64,000 nucleotides of DNA from Alteriqipengyuania halimionae (GCF_009827575.1 NZ_WTYR01000001.1:2453001-2517000); one strand, 5' to 3'. Counted from the stretch's first letter, positions 8,627 to 17,700 are shown. A program made the numbers and translations. The notes: generated by a model not told the origin, from the letters alone.

Positions 8627-9343
8627 GTGTCCGCTCCCACCCCCCTGATGCCGCATGCGACCGCCAGCTGGCTGGTCGACAACACTTCGCTCAGCTTCGA
8701 ACAGATCGCCGAATTCTGCGGTCTGCACATTCTCGAAGTCCAGGCGATGGCGGACGATCTCGCGTCGAGCAAATACACCGGGCGCGATCCGGTGCGCGCG
8801 GGTGAGCTGACCAACGAGGAAATCGAGAAGGGCGCGGCGGACCCCGAATACAAGCTCAAGATGCAGAAGCAGCCGGTTGCGGTCGCGCGCACCAAGGGCC
8901 CGCGCTACACGCCGGTATCGAAGCGCCAGGACAAGCCCGACGGGATTGCCTGGCTGCTGCGCAACCACCCCGAAATCTCGGACGCGCAGATCGGCAAGCT
9001 GATCGGCACGACCCGCAACACGATCGGCGCGATCCGTGATCGCACCCACTGGAATATCCAGAACATCCAGCCCAAGGACCCGGTCACGCTCGGCCTGTGT
9101 TCGCAGCGCGAACTCGATGCGGTCGTGGCCAAGGCGGCGAAGAAGGCCGGGCTCGAGGATTCGAGCGGCGACGACGAGAAGCTCGGCGGCGATCGCGAGA
9201 AACTGATCGCGGAGCTGAAGCAGGAGCGCGAGGACGCTGCCAAGGCAGCAGTCGAAGCCGCGCAGGAAGCCGAGGCCGAAGCCTGGCTGCAAGCACGCAA
9301 GGATGCCGAGGCGACCGGCGAAGGCACCGAAGCCTCCGACTAG
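8627..9343 (+). CDS. trcR: Cell-cycle transcriptional regulator TrcR (DUF1013)
   Basis: A 238-residue protein with the full DUF1013 sequence pattern: ATASWLVDNTSLSFEQIAEFCGLH, a KGPRYTPVSKRQDKPD stretch, then WLLRNHPEISDAQIGKLIGTTRNTI, which reads as a helix-turn-helix. In Caulobacter the family member TrcR associates with RNA polymerase and affects cell-cycle gene transcription; that role is taken from the family. The C-terminal 60 residues are Ala/Glu-rich, helical and probably a coiled coil. GTG start with GGAGA six bases upstream. A terminator-like hairpin lies in its leader, which suggests attenuated transcription. Confidence 0.9.
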   Translation: MSAPTPLMPHATASWLVDNTSLSFEQIAEFCGLHILEVQAMADDLASSKYTGRDPVRAGELTNEEIEKGAADPEYKLKMQKQPVAVARTKGPRYTPVSKRQDKPDGIAWLLRNHPEISDAQIGKLIGTTRNTIGAIRDRTHWNIQNIQPKDPVTLGLCSQRELDAVVAKAAKKAGLEDSSGDDEKLGGDREKLIAELKQEREDAAKAAVEAAQEAEAEAWLQARKDAEATGEGTEASD

Positions 9344-9410
9344 GCCCGGCTGCGGAGCGGCACGGCGGGTTTCGCTTGCCGCGCGTGTACCGACACGCCA
9401 TGCTGCTGAC

Positions 9411-11078
9411 ATGGCTGTCAATTACGCTCAGAATTATTCGCACCCCGGTCCGTGGGACATGGACCTGCCGCCCCTGTCGATGCCCGATATGCTGCGCGCA
9501 ACGGTCGAGCGTGCGCCCGACGCGCCGCTGATCGACTTCATGGGGCGTCGCTATAGCTACGCCGAGGTCTATCGCGATGCGCAGCGCTTTGCCGCCGGCC
9601 TCCAGGCCCGAGGCATAGCCAAGGGGGAGCGCATCGGCCTGTTCCTGCCCAATGTCCCGATCTATCCGGCCGCCTATTACGGGGCGATGATGGCCGGTGC
9701 GGTGGTGGTCAATTTCTCGCCGCTCTACACGGTCGAGGAACTGAGCCATCAGGTCGCTGACTCGGGCACTCGCCTGTTGGTGACGGTCGATCTGGATGCG
9801 CTGCTGCCGACTGCGCTCGACGTGCTCGATTCAAGCGAACTGGACGGGCTCGTAGTCGGTGATTTCGCCGGGATGCTGTCGCGGTTCAAGGGTTTCGCGC
9901 TCAAGCTGTTCAAGCGCGACATGCTGGCCTCCGCGCCCGACCGTGCCGATGTCACCGCCTGGGATGCCTTTTGCACCGATTCCCCGCTCGACCCGGTGGT
10001 GATCGATCCGGAAAACGATCTCGCGTTGCTGCAATACACCGGCGGCACGACCGGCACGCCCAAGGGCGCGATGCTGACGCACCAGAATCTCAGCGCCAAT
10101 GCCCGGCAGGTGAATGCGGTCGATCCGCGCACGGACGAACGCGACATGATCCTCGGCGTACTGCCGCTGTTCCATGTCTTCGCCAATGCCTGCGTGCTCA
10201 ATCGCACGGTGGTCAATGGCGGGTGCATGGCACTGCTGCCGCGGTTCGACGCGAAGGATGCGCTGGCAACCATCCAGCGGGTCAAGGCCACCGCGATGCC
10301 GGGCGTGCCGACGATGTATCAGGCGCTGCTCGATCACAAGGATTTCGCCGCGACCGACTTCTCGTCGCTTCGCGCGTGCATTTCGGGCGGTGCTCCGCTT
10401 GGACCGCAACTCAAGGAGCGCTTCGAAAAGGGCAGCGGTGCGCGCCTGCTCGAGGGCTACGGGCTGACCGAGAGTTCAGGCGTGGTGTCGACTAACTCCT
10501 ACGAAGGCGAAGAGCGCGTCGGCACGATCGGGCAGCCGATCCCGGCAACCGAAGTGAAGCTGATCGACAAAGAGGATTCCTCCCGCCCCGCGCCCGATGG
10601 AGAGCCCGGCGAACTCGTTGTTCGAGGTCCGCAGATCATGCGCGGCTACTGGAACCGGCCCGATGCTGCCAAAGATGCCTTTACCGAAGACGGGTGGCTG
10701 CGCACCGGCGACGTCGCGGTGATCGATGCCGACGGGTTCATCAAGATCGTCGATCGCTGCAAGGACATGATCGCAGTCGGCGGTTTCAAGGTGTTCCCCA
10801 GCCAGGTCGAAAATGCCCTGCTCGAGCACGAGATGGTCAAGGAGGCGCTCGTGATCGGCGCGCCCGACCCCTACAAGGGGGAGCGGGTCGAAGCCTATGT
10901 TACTTTGCAGATCGATGATGGCGCACTCGGCGCGGACGAATTGCGCGACTGGGCCAACCAGCGCCTGGGCAAGCACGAACGGATCGCCGATTTGGTCATC
11001 CGCGACGATCTGCCCAAGACGATGATCGGCAAGCTCGACCGCAAAGCGCTCAAGGCCGAAGTTTTAGGCGAGGGCTGA
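9411..11078 (+). CDS. Long-chain fatty acid-CoA ligase (FadD-type AMP-binding enzyme)
   Basis: Adenylate-forming enzyme of 555 residues that would activate fatty acids to acyl-CoA at the inner membrane face. The P-loop-like motif YTGGTTGTPKGAMLTH, the GYGLTESSG adenine motif, the WLRTGDVAVIDADGF hinge motif and the catalytic lysine near the end (PKTMIGKLDRKAL) are all present. The start was set at the ATG giving MAVNYAQNYSHPGPW because upstream in-frame codons overlap trcR and have no family similarity. Ends inside a hairpin and converges on the bactofilin gene. Substrate chain length is not determinable. Confidence 0.92.
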   Translation: MAVNYAQNYSHPGPWDMDLPPLSMPDMLRATVERAPDAPLIDFMGRRYSYAEVYRDAQRFAAGLQARGIAKGERIGLFLPNVPIYPAAYYGAMMAGAVVVNFSPLYTVEELSHQVADSGTRLLVTVDLDALLPTALDVLDSSELDGLVVGDFAGMLSRFKGFALKLFKRDMLASAPDRADVTAWDAFCTDSPLDPVVIDPENDLALLQYTGGTTGTPKGAMLTHQNLSANARQVNAVDPRTDERDMILGVLPLFHVFANACVLNRTVVNGGCMALLPRFDAKDALATIQRVKATAMPGVPTMYQALLDHKDFAATDFSSLRACISGGAPLGPQLKERFEKGSGARLLEGYGLTESSGVVSTNSYEGEERVGTIGQPIPATEVKLIDKEDSSRPAPDGEPGELVVRGPQIMRGYWNRPDAAKDAFTEDGWLRTGDVAVIDADGFIKIVDRCKDMIAVGGFKVFPSQVENALLEHEMVKEALVIGAPDPYKGERVEAYVTLQIDDGALGADELRDWANQRLGKHERIADLVIRDDLPKTMIGKLDRKALKAEVLGEG

Positions 11079-11090
11079 GCCCGCCCTCGC
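11068..11090. terminator. Hairpin between convergent fadD-like and bactofilin genes
   Basis: GCGAGGGC (11068-11075) and GCCCTCGC (11083-11090) form a perfect 8-bp stem with a seven-base loop that contains the stop codon of the ligase gene. Followed on the plus strand by GTTTCC only, so it is a weak intrinsic terminator at best. Its position between convergent genes supports a termination role. Confidence 0.5.
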
Positions 11091-11099
11091 GTTTCCGGC

Positions 11100-11546
11100 T
11101 TACTGAGCGACCTTGAGCTGAGGTTCGCCCTCCTGAGGAATGTCGGGCTGAGACTTTATCGCCTGCTTCACGACCTGCGGAGCAAACCGCCCATCCACTT
11201 TGGCGCCTTGTTCGATCGTCAGCGTCTCGTAATGGACGTCGCCTTCGATATGGGCGGTCTTGAGGATCACCAGTTCCTTGGCTTCGATCGAGCCCGACAC
11301 CGTGCCCGCGAGCCGCGCGGATTGCGCTGTCACGCCGCCATGGATCGCCCCGGTTTCGCCTTGGACCAGGCTGGTGCAGGCGATGTCGCCTTCGACCTTG
11401 CCGTCGAGATGGAGATCCGCATCGGCCTTAATGTCGCCCTTGATCGCGACGTCGCTGCCGAGGACGGAGAACGTCGCGCTGCCATTGCCCGCCATGGGCT
11501 TACTCGCCGCGGGCCGCGACGTTGCGGCGGATTTCTTTGAGAACAT
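11100..11546 (-). CDS. Bactofilin (polymer-forming cytoskeletal protein)
   Basis: A 148-residue protein with a disordered N-terminal 25 residues and a central right-handed beta-helix typical of bactofilins: repeating short strands such as GDIKADADLHLDGKVEGDI and KTAHIEGDVHYETLTI. Bactofilins self-assemble without nucleotide into membrane-associated filaments that localise cell-wall enzymes. AAAAGG lies six bases before the ATG. The gene overlaps the end of the upstream M23 peptidase gene by 47 bases, indicating tight co-expression; a bactofilin with an LmdC-type peptidase is a known morphogenetic pair in alphaproteobacteria. Confidence 0.95.
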   Translation of the reverse strand: MFSKKSAATSRPAASKPMAGNGSATFSVLGSDVAIKGDIKADADLHLDGKVEGDIACTSLVQGETGAIHGGVTAQSARLAGTVSGSIEAKELVILKTAHIEGDVHYETLTIEQGAKVDGRFAPQVVKQAIKSQPDIPQEGEPQLKVAQ

Positions 11547-12651
11547 GGGGAGCCTTTTCGAGGAAAGCGCGCGGATTGAGCGGCTTGCCGCCCTGGCGCA
11601 CTTCGAAGTGGAGGTGCGGTCCGGTCGAACGCCCGGTGCTGCCCATCGCGCCGATATGGTCCCCGGCCTCGACCTGCTGGCCGACCCGGACCTTGAAGCC
11701 CGAAAGGTGGGCGTACCGGGTGGTCAGGCCGTTTGCGTGCGTGATCTCGATCAGATTGCCATAGCCGCCTTTACGCCCAACGAAGGAAACACGCCCATCG
11801 GCCGCAGCGCTGATCGGAGCGCCGATGCGGCCCTTGAAATCGAGGCCCGAATGAAAGGCTGCGCGGCGGGTGAAGGGATCGCGGCGATAGCCGTAGCTCG
11901 ACGACACCATTCCGGTAGCGGCGGGAAGATATTGCGGCACACCGGCAATCCCGCGCTCTAGCGCGTCCATCCGAGCGAGGCTGAGGCCGAGGCGGACGAA
12001 ACGCGGATCGATCTCACCGTTTTCGTCGAGCGGACCACCCATCGCCGTACGGTCGTTGACCGACGATAGCAGGCCGCGAGGGTTGAGGCCCAGTTCGCGC
12101 AATGCGGATGCAGCGCGTTTCGAGCGGCGATCGGCATATCGGGTCAGGCGTTCGACGAATGCGAGTTGCCTAGCTTCGAGTTGGGCGAGGTTGCGCGCCT
12201 CGGGGATCGAGAGGCCGATTTTTTCTACCGTCTCGCGCGCTTCGTCGCCGCTATCGCTGACGGTTTCGTCCGCCGCCGCTTCTTCGGGCAGGACGCCCAG
12301 ATGCGCTTCGACCATCTGTTCGATGAACGCCTGACGCTGGCCGAGATCGTCTGCGACCGTGTCGAGATTGTCGCGATACGCGTCGACCCGGTTTTCCGCG
12401 CTGGCGACCCTGGCTTCACGATCGAGCAGCGCGGTGCGCTCGCTCTGTGCCAGGTACTGGGTCACGCCCATTGCGCCGAGGCTGATTGCCCAGAAGGAAA
12501 GTCCGGCCACCAGAATCGCCGCGGCGATGATCTGGAAGCGCGAGCTGATTTTGATAAAACGCACCTGACCCTGCGAGCGCATGAAGAATTCGCGCTCGGG
12601 GAACCAGCTACGCAGGCGAGCGATGTACCCGCCCGAGTTAATGTCAGTCAA
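11500..12651 (-). CDS. M23 (LytM) endopeptidase with membrane anchor, LmdC-like
   Basis: Predicted DD-endopeptidase acting on peptidoglycan in the periplasm, 383 residues. One transmembrane segment lies at about residues 36-65, a coiled-coil region with RxVAS repeats follows (about 70-190), and the LytM domain is C-terminal (about 240-375). The zinc ligands are intact: HSGLDFKG (HxxxD) and HLHFEVR (HxH), so it should be active. Start taken as TTG (codon at 12651-12649) with a weak GGGG upstream; residue 24 Met is an alternative. Its 3' end overlaps bactofilin by 47 bases. LmdC-type peptidases with bactofilin are reported to shape cells in related bacteria; the same role here is inference. Confidence 0.9.
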   Translation of the reverse strand: MTDINSGGYIARLRSWFPEREFFMRSQGQVRFIKISSRFQIIAAAILVAGLSFWAISLGAMGVTQYLAQSERTALLDREARVASAENRVDAYRDNLDTVADDLGQRQAFIEQMVEAHLGVLPEEAAADETVSDSGDEARETVEKIGLSIPEARNLAQLEARQLAFVERLTRYADRRSKRAASALRELGLNPRGLLSSVNDRTAMGGPLDENGEIDPRFVRLGLSLARMDALERGIAGVPQYLPAATGMVSSSYGYRRDPFTRRAAFHSGLDFKGRIGAPISAAADGRVSFVGRKGGYGNLIEITHANGLTTRYAHLSGFKVRVGQQVEAGDHIGAMGSTGRSTGPHLHFEVRQGGKPLNPRAFLEKAPHVLKEIRRNVAARGE

Positions 12652-12948
12652 AACGAAACCCCGTACCGTCCGTCGTGTGATCAGGACCCTACGCGGCTAG
12701 ATCGAAAGGTCACGCGAGCGGCCGCCGTGCCGGGGTGAATCGTTACAACCCTGCGATGAATCGTTTCGTCGCAGGGTCAAAATGCGACGAGTTGTGGGAA
12801 CATTCCTTAAAGGAGTGCATTTGGTTTCGTTTTGTTCCGCTCAGGCGACGAATCGGAGAAGTCGATTCGTGCCGGAAAGGGGGAGGCGATTGGTCACCGC
12901 TCCCAAGACACTTGCGGGCGCCGTTGCAAATGCGCCATCTGGAGCGCG

Positions 12949-13611
12949 ATGACCGATACCGCGCTTCTCGGCGGCAGTTTCAATCCTGCGCATGGCGGAC
13001 ACCGCCGGATCACCCTGTTCGCAATCGACGCGCTCGGGTTGGACGAGGCGTGGTGGCTGGTCTCGCCGGGCAATCCGCTCAAGCCCAAGGCGGGGATGGC
13101 GCCATTGCCTGCCCGGATGGCCGCGGCAAAACGGCGCGCACGGAGGGCCCCGATCATTCCCACGGCGATCGAGCGCGAACTGGGGACGCGCTATACGATC
13201 GACACGCTTCGCGCGCTCAAACGGCGGTATCCCAAGCGTCGGTTCGTGTGGCTGATGGGGAGCGACAATCTCGCCCAGTTCCATCGCTGGCGCGATTGGC
13301 GGGCAATCGCGCGAACGATGCCGATTGCGGTGATCGCGCGCCCCGGTTATGATGATCGTGCGATGGCGAGCCCCGCCATGGCCTGGTTGCGGCGATATCG
13401 CATTTCCGCCGCCGGTTTTAGAGCAAGGGCCCGCTCAAGGGCCGATTGGAGTGCGCCTGCCCTGGTGATGTTGCGTTTCGATCCCGATCCGCGTTCCGCG
13501 ACCGCGATCCGCCGCAAGTCTCCGGATTGGGCTTCCCGCTTTGCCAATCTGCCCGTGCGCGATCCCCTGACACACCGCCTGGTGACACCCGAACGGGAAC
13601 CGGAACGCTGA
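12949..13611 (+). CDS. nadD: Nicotinate-nucleotide adenylyltransferase
   Basis: Transfers AMP from ATP to nicotinate mononucleotide in NAD synthesis; 220 residues. The nucleotidyltransferase signature GGSFNPAHGGH is at residues about 7-17 (HxGH motif), followed by the family pattern WWLVSPGNPLKP and GSDNLAQFHRW. The C-terminal ISSTxIR signature appears as a variant, RSATAIR. Start is the ATG with GGAG just upstream. First gene of a conserved series with rsfS, rlmH, an EnvC-like gene and ctpA. The 297 bases upstream, shared with the divergent peptidase gene, hold no gene I can support. Confidence 0.95.
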   Translation: MTDTALLGGSFNPAHGGHRRITLFAIDALGLDEAWWLVSPGNPLKPKAGMAPLPARMAAAKRRARRAPIIPTAIERELGTRYTIDTLRALKRRYPKRRFVWLMGSDNLAQFHRWRDWRAIARTMPIAVIARPGYDDRAMASPAMAWLRRYRISAAGFRARARSRADWSAPALVMLRFDPDPRSATAIRRKSPDWASRFANLPVRDPLTHRLVTPEREPER

Positions 13612-13666
13612 TGCGTCGTCGCCTCCCCTTGGCGTGGCGGGCGGAACACCCTACATTGCAGGAGCT

Positions 13667-14071
13667 ATGGTCACACCGATGAGTCCGGCTAATTCTGTGC
13701 GCGACGAAACCGCGCCCCCGCATCCCCAGCCTCTCCCCGAGGCCGAGGAGGGTTCTCTGCACGAAACCGTGCTCAAATCCCTCGATGACGATCAGGCGCA
13801 GGATATCGTCTCGATCGATCTCGAAGGCAAAAGCGGCATCGCCGACTTCATGGTCGTGGCTTCGGGCCGATCGACCCGCCAAGTCGCCGCGATCGCGATG
13901 AAGCTGGGTCAGCGCATCAAGGAAGCGGGGCATCCGCCACCCAAGATGGAAGGCCTGTCGCAAGGCGACTGGGTGCTGATCGATGCGGGCGACGTAGTGG
14001 TCCACATCTTCCGCCCTGAAGTGCGCACGTTCTACAATCTCGAACGGATGTGGACGCTGGGCGAAGCATGA
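13667..14071 (+). CDS. rsfS: Ribosome silencing factor RsfS
   Basis: Binds ribosomal protein uL14 and blocks subunit joining under starvation. The protein is 134 residues; the conserved core starts at about residue 30 (TVLKSLDDDQAQDIVSIDLEGKS) and includes ADFMVVASGRSTRQVAAIA and GDWVLIDAGDVVVHIFRPEVR FYNLERMW, diagnostic of the RsfS/DUF143 family. The first 25 residues are Pro-rich and not conserved. The start is uncertain: the ATG at 13667 has AGGAG only two bases away, and the ATG at 13679 is also possible. Confidence 0.95.
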   Translation: MVTPMSPANSVRDETAPPHPQPLPEAEEGSLHETVLKSLDDDQAQDIVSIDLEGKSGIADFMVVASGRSTRQVAAIAMKLGQRIKEAGHPPPKMEGLSQGDWVLIDAGDVVVHIFRPEVRTFYNLERMWTLGEA

Positions 14072-14103
14072 CTTCGCGCGCGGTTTGAGCGGGAAGTCGA
14101 ACC

Positions 14104-14523
14104 TTGCTGCTCCATATTATAGCGCGCGGAAAAATCGGTCGCTCGCCCGAGGCTGAGCTGGTCGAACGCTATCTCAAACGCATTCGCTGGGATACGAAGA
14201 CCACCGAACTGCCCGATAGTGGGGGCACCATTCCCGCACCGCAGACACCGGCCCGGATCGTCGCACTCGACGAGCGAGGCAAGGACCTTCCTTCCGAAAA
14301 ATTCGCCGATATCCTCGGTCGCTGGCGCGACGACGGGATTCGCGAAGTGCAGTTCCTGATTGGCGCTGCCGACGGGCATGAGCGCGCGGTACGGCAGGAT
14401 GCCGACCTCCTGCTCGCCTATGGCAGCGCGACCTGGCCGCACATGATGGCGCGCGCCATGCTGGCCGAGCAATTGTATCGCGCCACCGCGATCCTTGCCG
14501 GGCATCCCTACCATCGCGCATAA
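14104..14523 (+). CDS. rlmH: 23S rRNA (pseudouridine1915-N3)-methyltransferase RlmH
   Basis: SPOUT-class methyltransferase of 139 residues that methylates pseudouridine 1915 in helix 69 of 23S rRNA on assembled ribosomes. Knot-forming motifs are visible: VALDERGKDLPSEKFA, FLIGAADGH (usually GGADG; the first Gly is followed by Ala here) and the C-terminal EQLYRATAILAGHPYHR. Start is TTG, in agreement with the family N-terminus (LLHIIARGKI). Follows rsfS by 32 bases, a conserved pairing. Confidence 0.95.
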   Translation: MLLHIIARGKIGRSPEAELVERYLKRIRWDTKTTELPDSGGTIPAPQTPARIVALDERGKDLPSEKFADILGRWRDDGIREVQFLIGAADGHERAVRQDADLLLAYGSATWPHMMARAMLAEQLYRATAILAGHPYHRA

Positions 14524-14532
14524 GCATCTTCT

Positions 14533-15753
14533 ATGCCCACACCACCCTTTCTAGCCAGCCTCGCAACGCTCGCATTAGCGGCAGTGGGGGCGGTTGCGAT
14601 TGCAGCCATGCCGGAGCCCATGCCGAGGGCGGATGAAGACGCGGCAAGCGCGCGCGAAGCCATCGCCCGAGCGCGCACCCAGGCCCGCGAAGCGGCGGAG
14701 CGCGGCGATCGACTGGAACGCGAAGCCGCCGAGTCGGATGAAGCGGCGGAGAAGAGCGCGCGCGAAGCGGCCGCGCTGGCGGCCCGCGTTCAACAAGCCG
14801 AAGCAGAACGGGTGCTCGCCGAAGCCCAATTGCGCACGGTGGCGCGCGAGCGGGCGCGGCTCGAATCCGACCTTGCGGCGCGCCAACGGCCATTGATGGG
14901 TCTCACCGCGGCGCTTCAGCGCCTGTCGCGTAGCCCGCCTGCATTTTCGCTGCTGCGCCCGGGCACGGTCGAAGACACCGTCCGGGCCAGGGCGCTGATG
15001 GCGAGCACGCTTCCCGTGATCGAGCGCCGGACGAGCGCCTTGCGCAAGGAGATCGCGGCGATCCAGGGAATCGAGGCTCGCGAGCAAGCGGCGGCAGAGC
15101 GCCTCCGTGCCACCAAGACTCGCCTCGCCACGAGACGCCGCGAACTGCTCGCGCTCGAAACCGAACAGCGTCTCGCTTCGCGCCGCCTCGGCAATGATGC
15201 CGCACGCGAAGAGGAGCGCGCGCTCGCGCTCGCCGAAGAGGCGCGCGATCTCGATGAACTGGTCGAGGGATTCGATCGGAGCGCTGCCTTGCGCAGCCGG
15301 CTTGCCAGGCTCCCCGGCCCCAAGATCCGGCCCGCGCAGCCCGATGCTGCGGTAGCGTCGCCTGTCATCCCATCGCCAACATCCAGCGAACGACCGAACG
15401 AGGCCGCTCCGCAGCCCTATATCCTCCCTGCCAATGGCCGCCTCGCACGTGGCTTCGGCGGGGTTTCGCGCGGAGTTACGCTGGCGGTCGAACCGGGCGC
15501 TGCAGTCACTGCGCCGGGCGCAGGCCGCATTGCCTTCGCCGGGCCCTATTCAGGCTATGGCCGCATCGTCATCATCGAGCATGGGGGAGGATGGACCTCG
15601 CTTGTCACCGGGCTGGGGCGACTCGATGTCGATGTAGGAAACGATGTGGTCGCCGGCGGGTCGCTCGGGGTTGCCGATCCCCGGCTCGGGCAGGTGATGC
15701 TCGAGTTGCGCCGCGACGGCGAGACGGTCAACCCGCTCGCGCAGGTGCGGTAA
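14533..15753 (+). CDS. EnvC-like murein hydrolase activator with degenerate LytM domain
   Basis: A 406-residue exported protein: hydrophobic signal segment (about 8-27), long Arg/Glu/Ala coiled coil (about 35-270), short Pro-rich linker and a C-terminal M23-like domain (about 295-405). In that domain the zinc-ligand positions are lost: the HxxxD place reads GVTLAVEP and the HxH place reads VMLELRRD. This matches EnvC-type activators, which stimulate amidases at the division septum rather than cutting peptidoglycan themselves. Starts nine bases after rlmH. Followed by ctpA. Confidence 0.9.
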   Translation: MPTPPFLASLATLALAAVGAVAIAAMPEPMPRADEDAASAREAIARARTQAREAAERGDRLEREAAESDEAAEKSAREAAALAARVQQAEAERVLAEAQLRTVARERARLESDLAARQRPLMGLTAALQRLSRSPPAFSLLRPGTVEDTVRARALMASTLPVIERRTSALRKEIAAIQGIEAREQAAAERLRATKTRLATRRRELLALETEQRLASRRLGNDAAREEERALALAEEARDLDELVEGFDRSAALRSRLARLPGPKIRPAQPDAAVASPVIPSPTSSERPNEAAPQPYILPANGRLARGFGGVSRGVTLAVEPGAAVTAPGAGRIAFAGPYSGYGRIVIIEHGGGWTSLVTGLGRLDVDVGNDVVAGGSLGVADPRLGQVMLELRRDGETVNPLAQVR

Positions 15754-15851
15754 CGCGACGCAGGGCGAGCCGTTTCGCTTTCCCGTCGCGGCAAGCTGGT
15801 ATTCATCACCAGCCTGCGATAAATCCTCCACAATCCAACAGGAGCGCCCGC

Positions 15852-17204
15852 TTGAAGACCAAATTCGCCGCCATCGCCCGTGCCACCGCGCTTGTCGTTG
15901 CCGTCGCCCTGCTGCCTGCCACCACGGCAGGCCTTGCCCAGGTCGATGCGCGCACGTCTCCGGATTTCGCCCGCCTGTTCGAAATCTACCAGATGGTGAA
16001 GGACAACTACGTCGAAGGCGTCGATGACGAACAACTGATCCGTGGCGCGATCGACGGCATGCTGGGAAGCCTCGATCCGCATTCGAGCTATCTCGACGGG
16101 TCGGCGATCCAGCGGCTCAACACAATGGTCGACGGCGAATATCAAGGGCTCGGCCTGTCGGTCGTGGGCGAAGAGGGCGCGGTCAAGGTCATCTCGCCGT
16201 TCAAGGGCAGTCCGGCCGAGGAAATGGGCATCAAGGCCGGCGACTACATCACCCATCTCGATGGCAAGTCGATCATCGGGCTCGATCTCGACGAAGCCGT
16301 CGCAAAAATGCGCGGGCCAGAGGGCACCGACATCCAGCTGACCATCTTCCGTCCCGGTCGCGACGATACGTTCGACGTGACCGTTACGCGCGGCACGATC
16401 CAGCTCGAACCAGTTACCTACGAACTCGACGGCACGATCGGCGTCATCTCGATCAACGAATTCGCCGCCGATGTCGGGGTCGATGTCGCCGAAGCGATCG
16501 ATACGATGCGCCGCGACGTCCCGGGCGGCAAGCTCACCGGGCTTGTGCTCGACATGCGCAACAATCCGGGCGGCTCGCTGCGCGAAGCGATCATCCTGTC
16601 GGACCTGTTTCTCACCAAGGGCACGATCGTTTCCCAGAAGGGGCGGCGTAGCGAGGACAATCGCAGCTTCCCGGCGGAAATCGTGTTCCGCGGCGAGATC
16701 GCACCCGACATGCCGATGATCGTGCTGATCAATGCCGGCTCCGCCTCGGCCAGCGAGATCGTCGCCGGCGCTTTGCAGGATCAGCGGCGCGCGTTGGTGA
16801 TGGGTGAACGCAGCTTCGGCAAGGGCAGCGTGCAGTCGCTGTTCTATCTCGATGATGACCGCACCAAGGGGCTCAAGCTCACCACCGCGCGGTATTACAC
16901 GCCGAGCGGCAAATCGGTGCAGGAGGGCGGGATCGATCCCGATATCCGCGTGCCGCAGATGTCCGATCCGGACGCCGCGCGCCGCTCCAAGCTCGCCTTC
17001 CGCGAAAGCGATCTGCGCGGTCATCTGATCAACGAGGCCGATGTCGACGATCGCGAGTTGGAGAATGATCGGCAGACCGATCCGCGTTTCGATGTCACCG
17101 CCGAAGAGCTCGAAAAGCAGGGCATCGAGGATTTCCAGCTCGACTACGCGATCAAGACGCTGAACCGCACGTCCAATCCGGTCGGTCTCGCGAAGCGGAA
17201 ATAG
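15852..17204 (+). CDS. ctpA: C-terminal processing peptidase, S41 family
   Basis: Periplasmic serine protease of 450 residues that trims or degrades exported proteins. A signal peptide occupies about residues 1-30. The PDZ domain lies at about 95-185, and the catalytic Ser is in INAGSASASEIVAGALQD with the general-base Lys in GERSFGKGSVQ. The EIYQMVKDNYVEG cap region is typical. Start is a TTG with AGGAG seven bases upstream. The C-terminal 75 residues beyond the protease domain are charged and variable. Sits directly after the EnvC-like gene, a common alphaproteobacterial order. Confidence 0.95.
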   Translation: MKTKFAAIARATALVVAVALLPATTAGLAQVDARTSPDFARLFEIYQMVKDNYVEGVDDEQLIRGAIDGMLGSLDPHSSYLDGSAIQRLNTMVDGEYQGLGLSVVGEEGAVKVISPFKGSPAEEMGIKAGDYITHLDGKSIIGLDLDEAVAKMRGPEGTDIQLTIFRPGRDDTFDVTVTRGTIQLEPVTYELDGTIGVISINEFAADVGVDVAEAIDTMRRDVPGGKLTGLVLDMRNNPGGSLREAIILSDLFLTKGTIVSQKGRRSEDNRSFPAEIVFRGEIAPDMPMIVLINAGSASASEIVAGALQDQRRALVMGERSFGKGSVQSLFYLDDDRTKGLKLTTARYYTPSGKSVQEGGIDPDIRVPQMSDPDAARRSKLAFRESDLRGHLINEADVDDRELENDRQTDPRFDVTAEELEKQGIEDFQLDYAIKTLNRTSNPVGLAKRK

Positions 17205-17208
17205 GAAG

Positions 17209-17700
17209 ATGCCAAGGCCCAAGACCGCAGCGACTGCGCTCAGGACGGCACGCTCGGTTGCGCTTCTGGTGCCGTGCTTCCTGCTCGGCGGTGCATTGAT
17301 CTCGCAATATGTCTTCGGGCTTTACCCGTGCGAGATGTGCTGGTGGCAGCGCTATCCGCATATCGCGGCGATAGTGTTTGGCATCCTCGCGTTTGCTCTC
17401 AAGCCGGCGCGCTGGCCGATTGCCCTGGCGGCTCTGGCCGTCCTCGTATCGGGGCTGATCGGCGCGTTCCATGCCGGGGTCGAATATGGCTGGTGGGAAG
17501 GCATCACCGGATGCGCATCGGCGGTCGATTTCGGCAATGGCGATCCGCTCGAGGCGATCATGAATGCCGACCTGATCCGCTGCGACGTCGCGCCGTGGTC
17601 GCTGCTCGGTATTTCGCTCGCTGGCTGGAACTTCCTTTTCTCGAGTGCGGGCGCGCTGATCGTGTTCGCACTCCTCATCAAGACGCGGAGACCCGCATGA
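17209..17700 (+). CDS. Disulfide bond formation protein B family
   Basis: Inner-membrane protein of 163 residues with four hydrophobic segments that reoxidises a DsbA-type thiol oxidase and passes electrons to quinone. The first periplasmic pair is C41-EM-C44 followed by WWQRYP; the second pair is Cys102 (ITGCAS) and Cys125 (LIRCDVAPW). These match DsbB family positions. Begins four bases after ctpA and shares an ATGA with the next gene, so it is co-translated with coq7. Confidence 0.93.
   Translation: MPRPKTAATALRTARSVALLVPCFLLGGALISQYVFGLYPCEMCWWQRYPHIAAIVFGILAFALKPARWPIALAALAVLVSGLIGAFHAGVEYGWWEGITGCASAVDFGNGDPLEAIMNADLIRCDVAPWSLLGISLAGWNFLFSSAGALIVFALLIKTRRPA

Noticed and set aside
12652-12948. 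Possible RNA gene in the gap between the LytM peptidase and nadD
   Set aside because: No stable tRNA-like fold or terminator could be found by eye; it is best read as a divergent promoter region.
15555-17222. 555-codon minus-strand frame opposite ctpA
   Set aside because: Antisense shadow of ctpA; no conserved motif.
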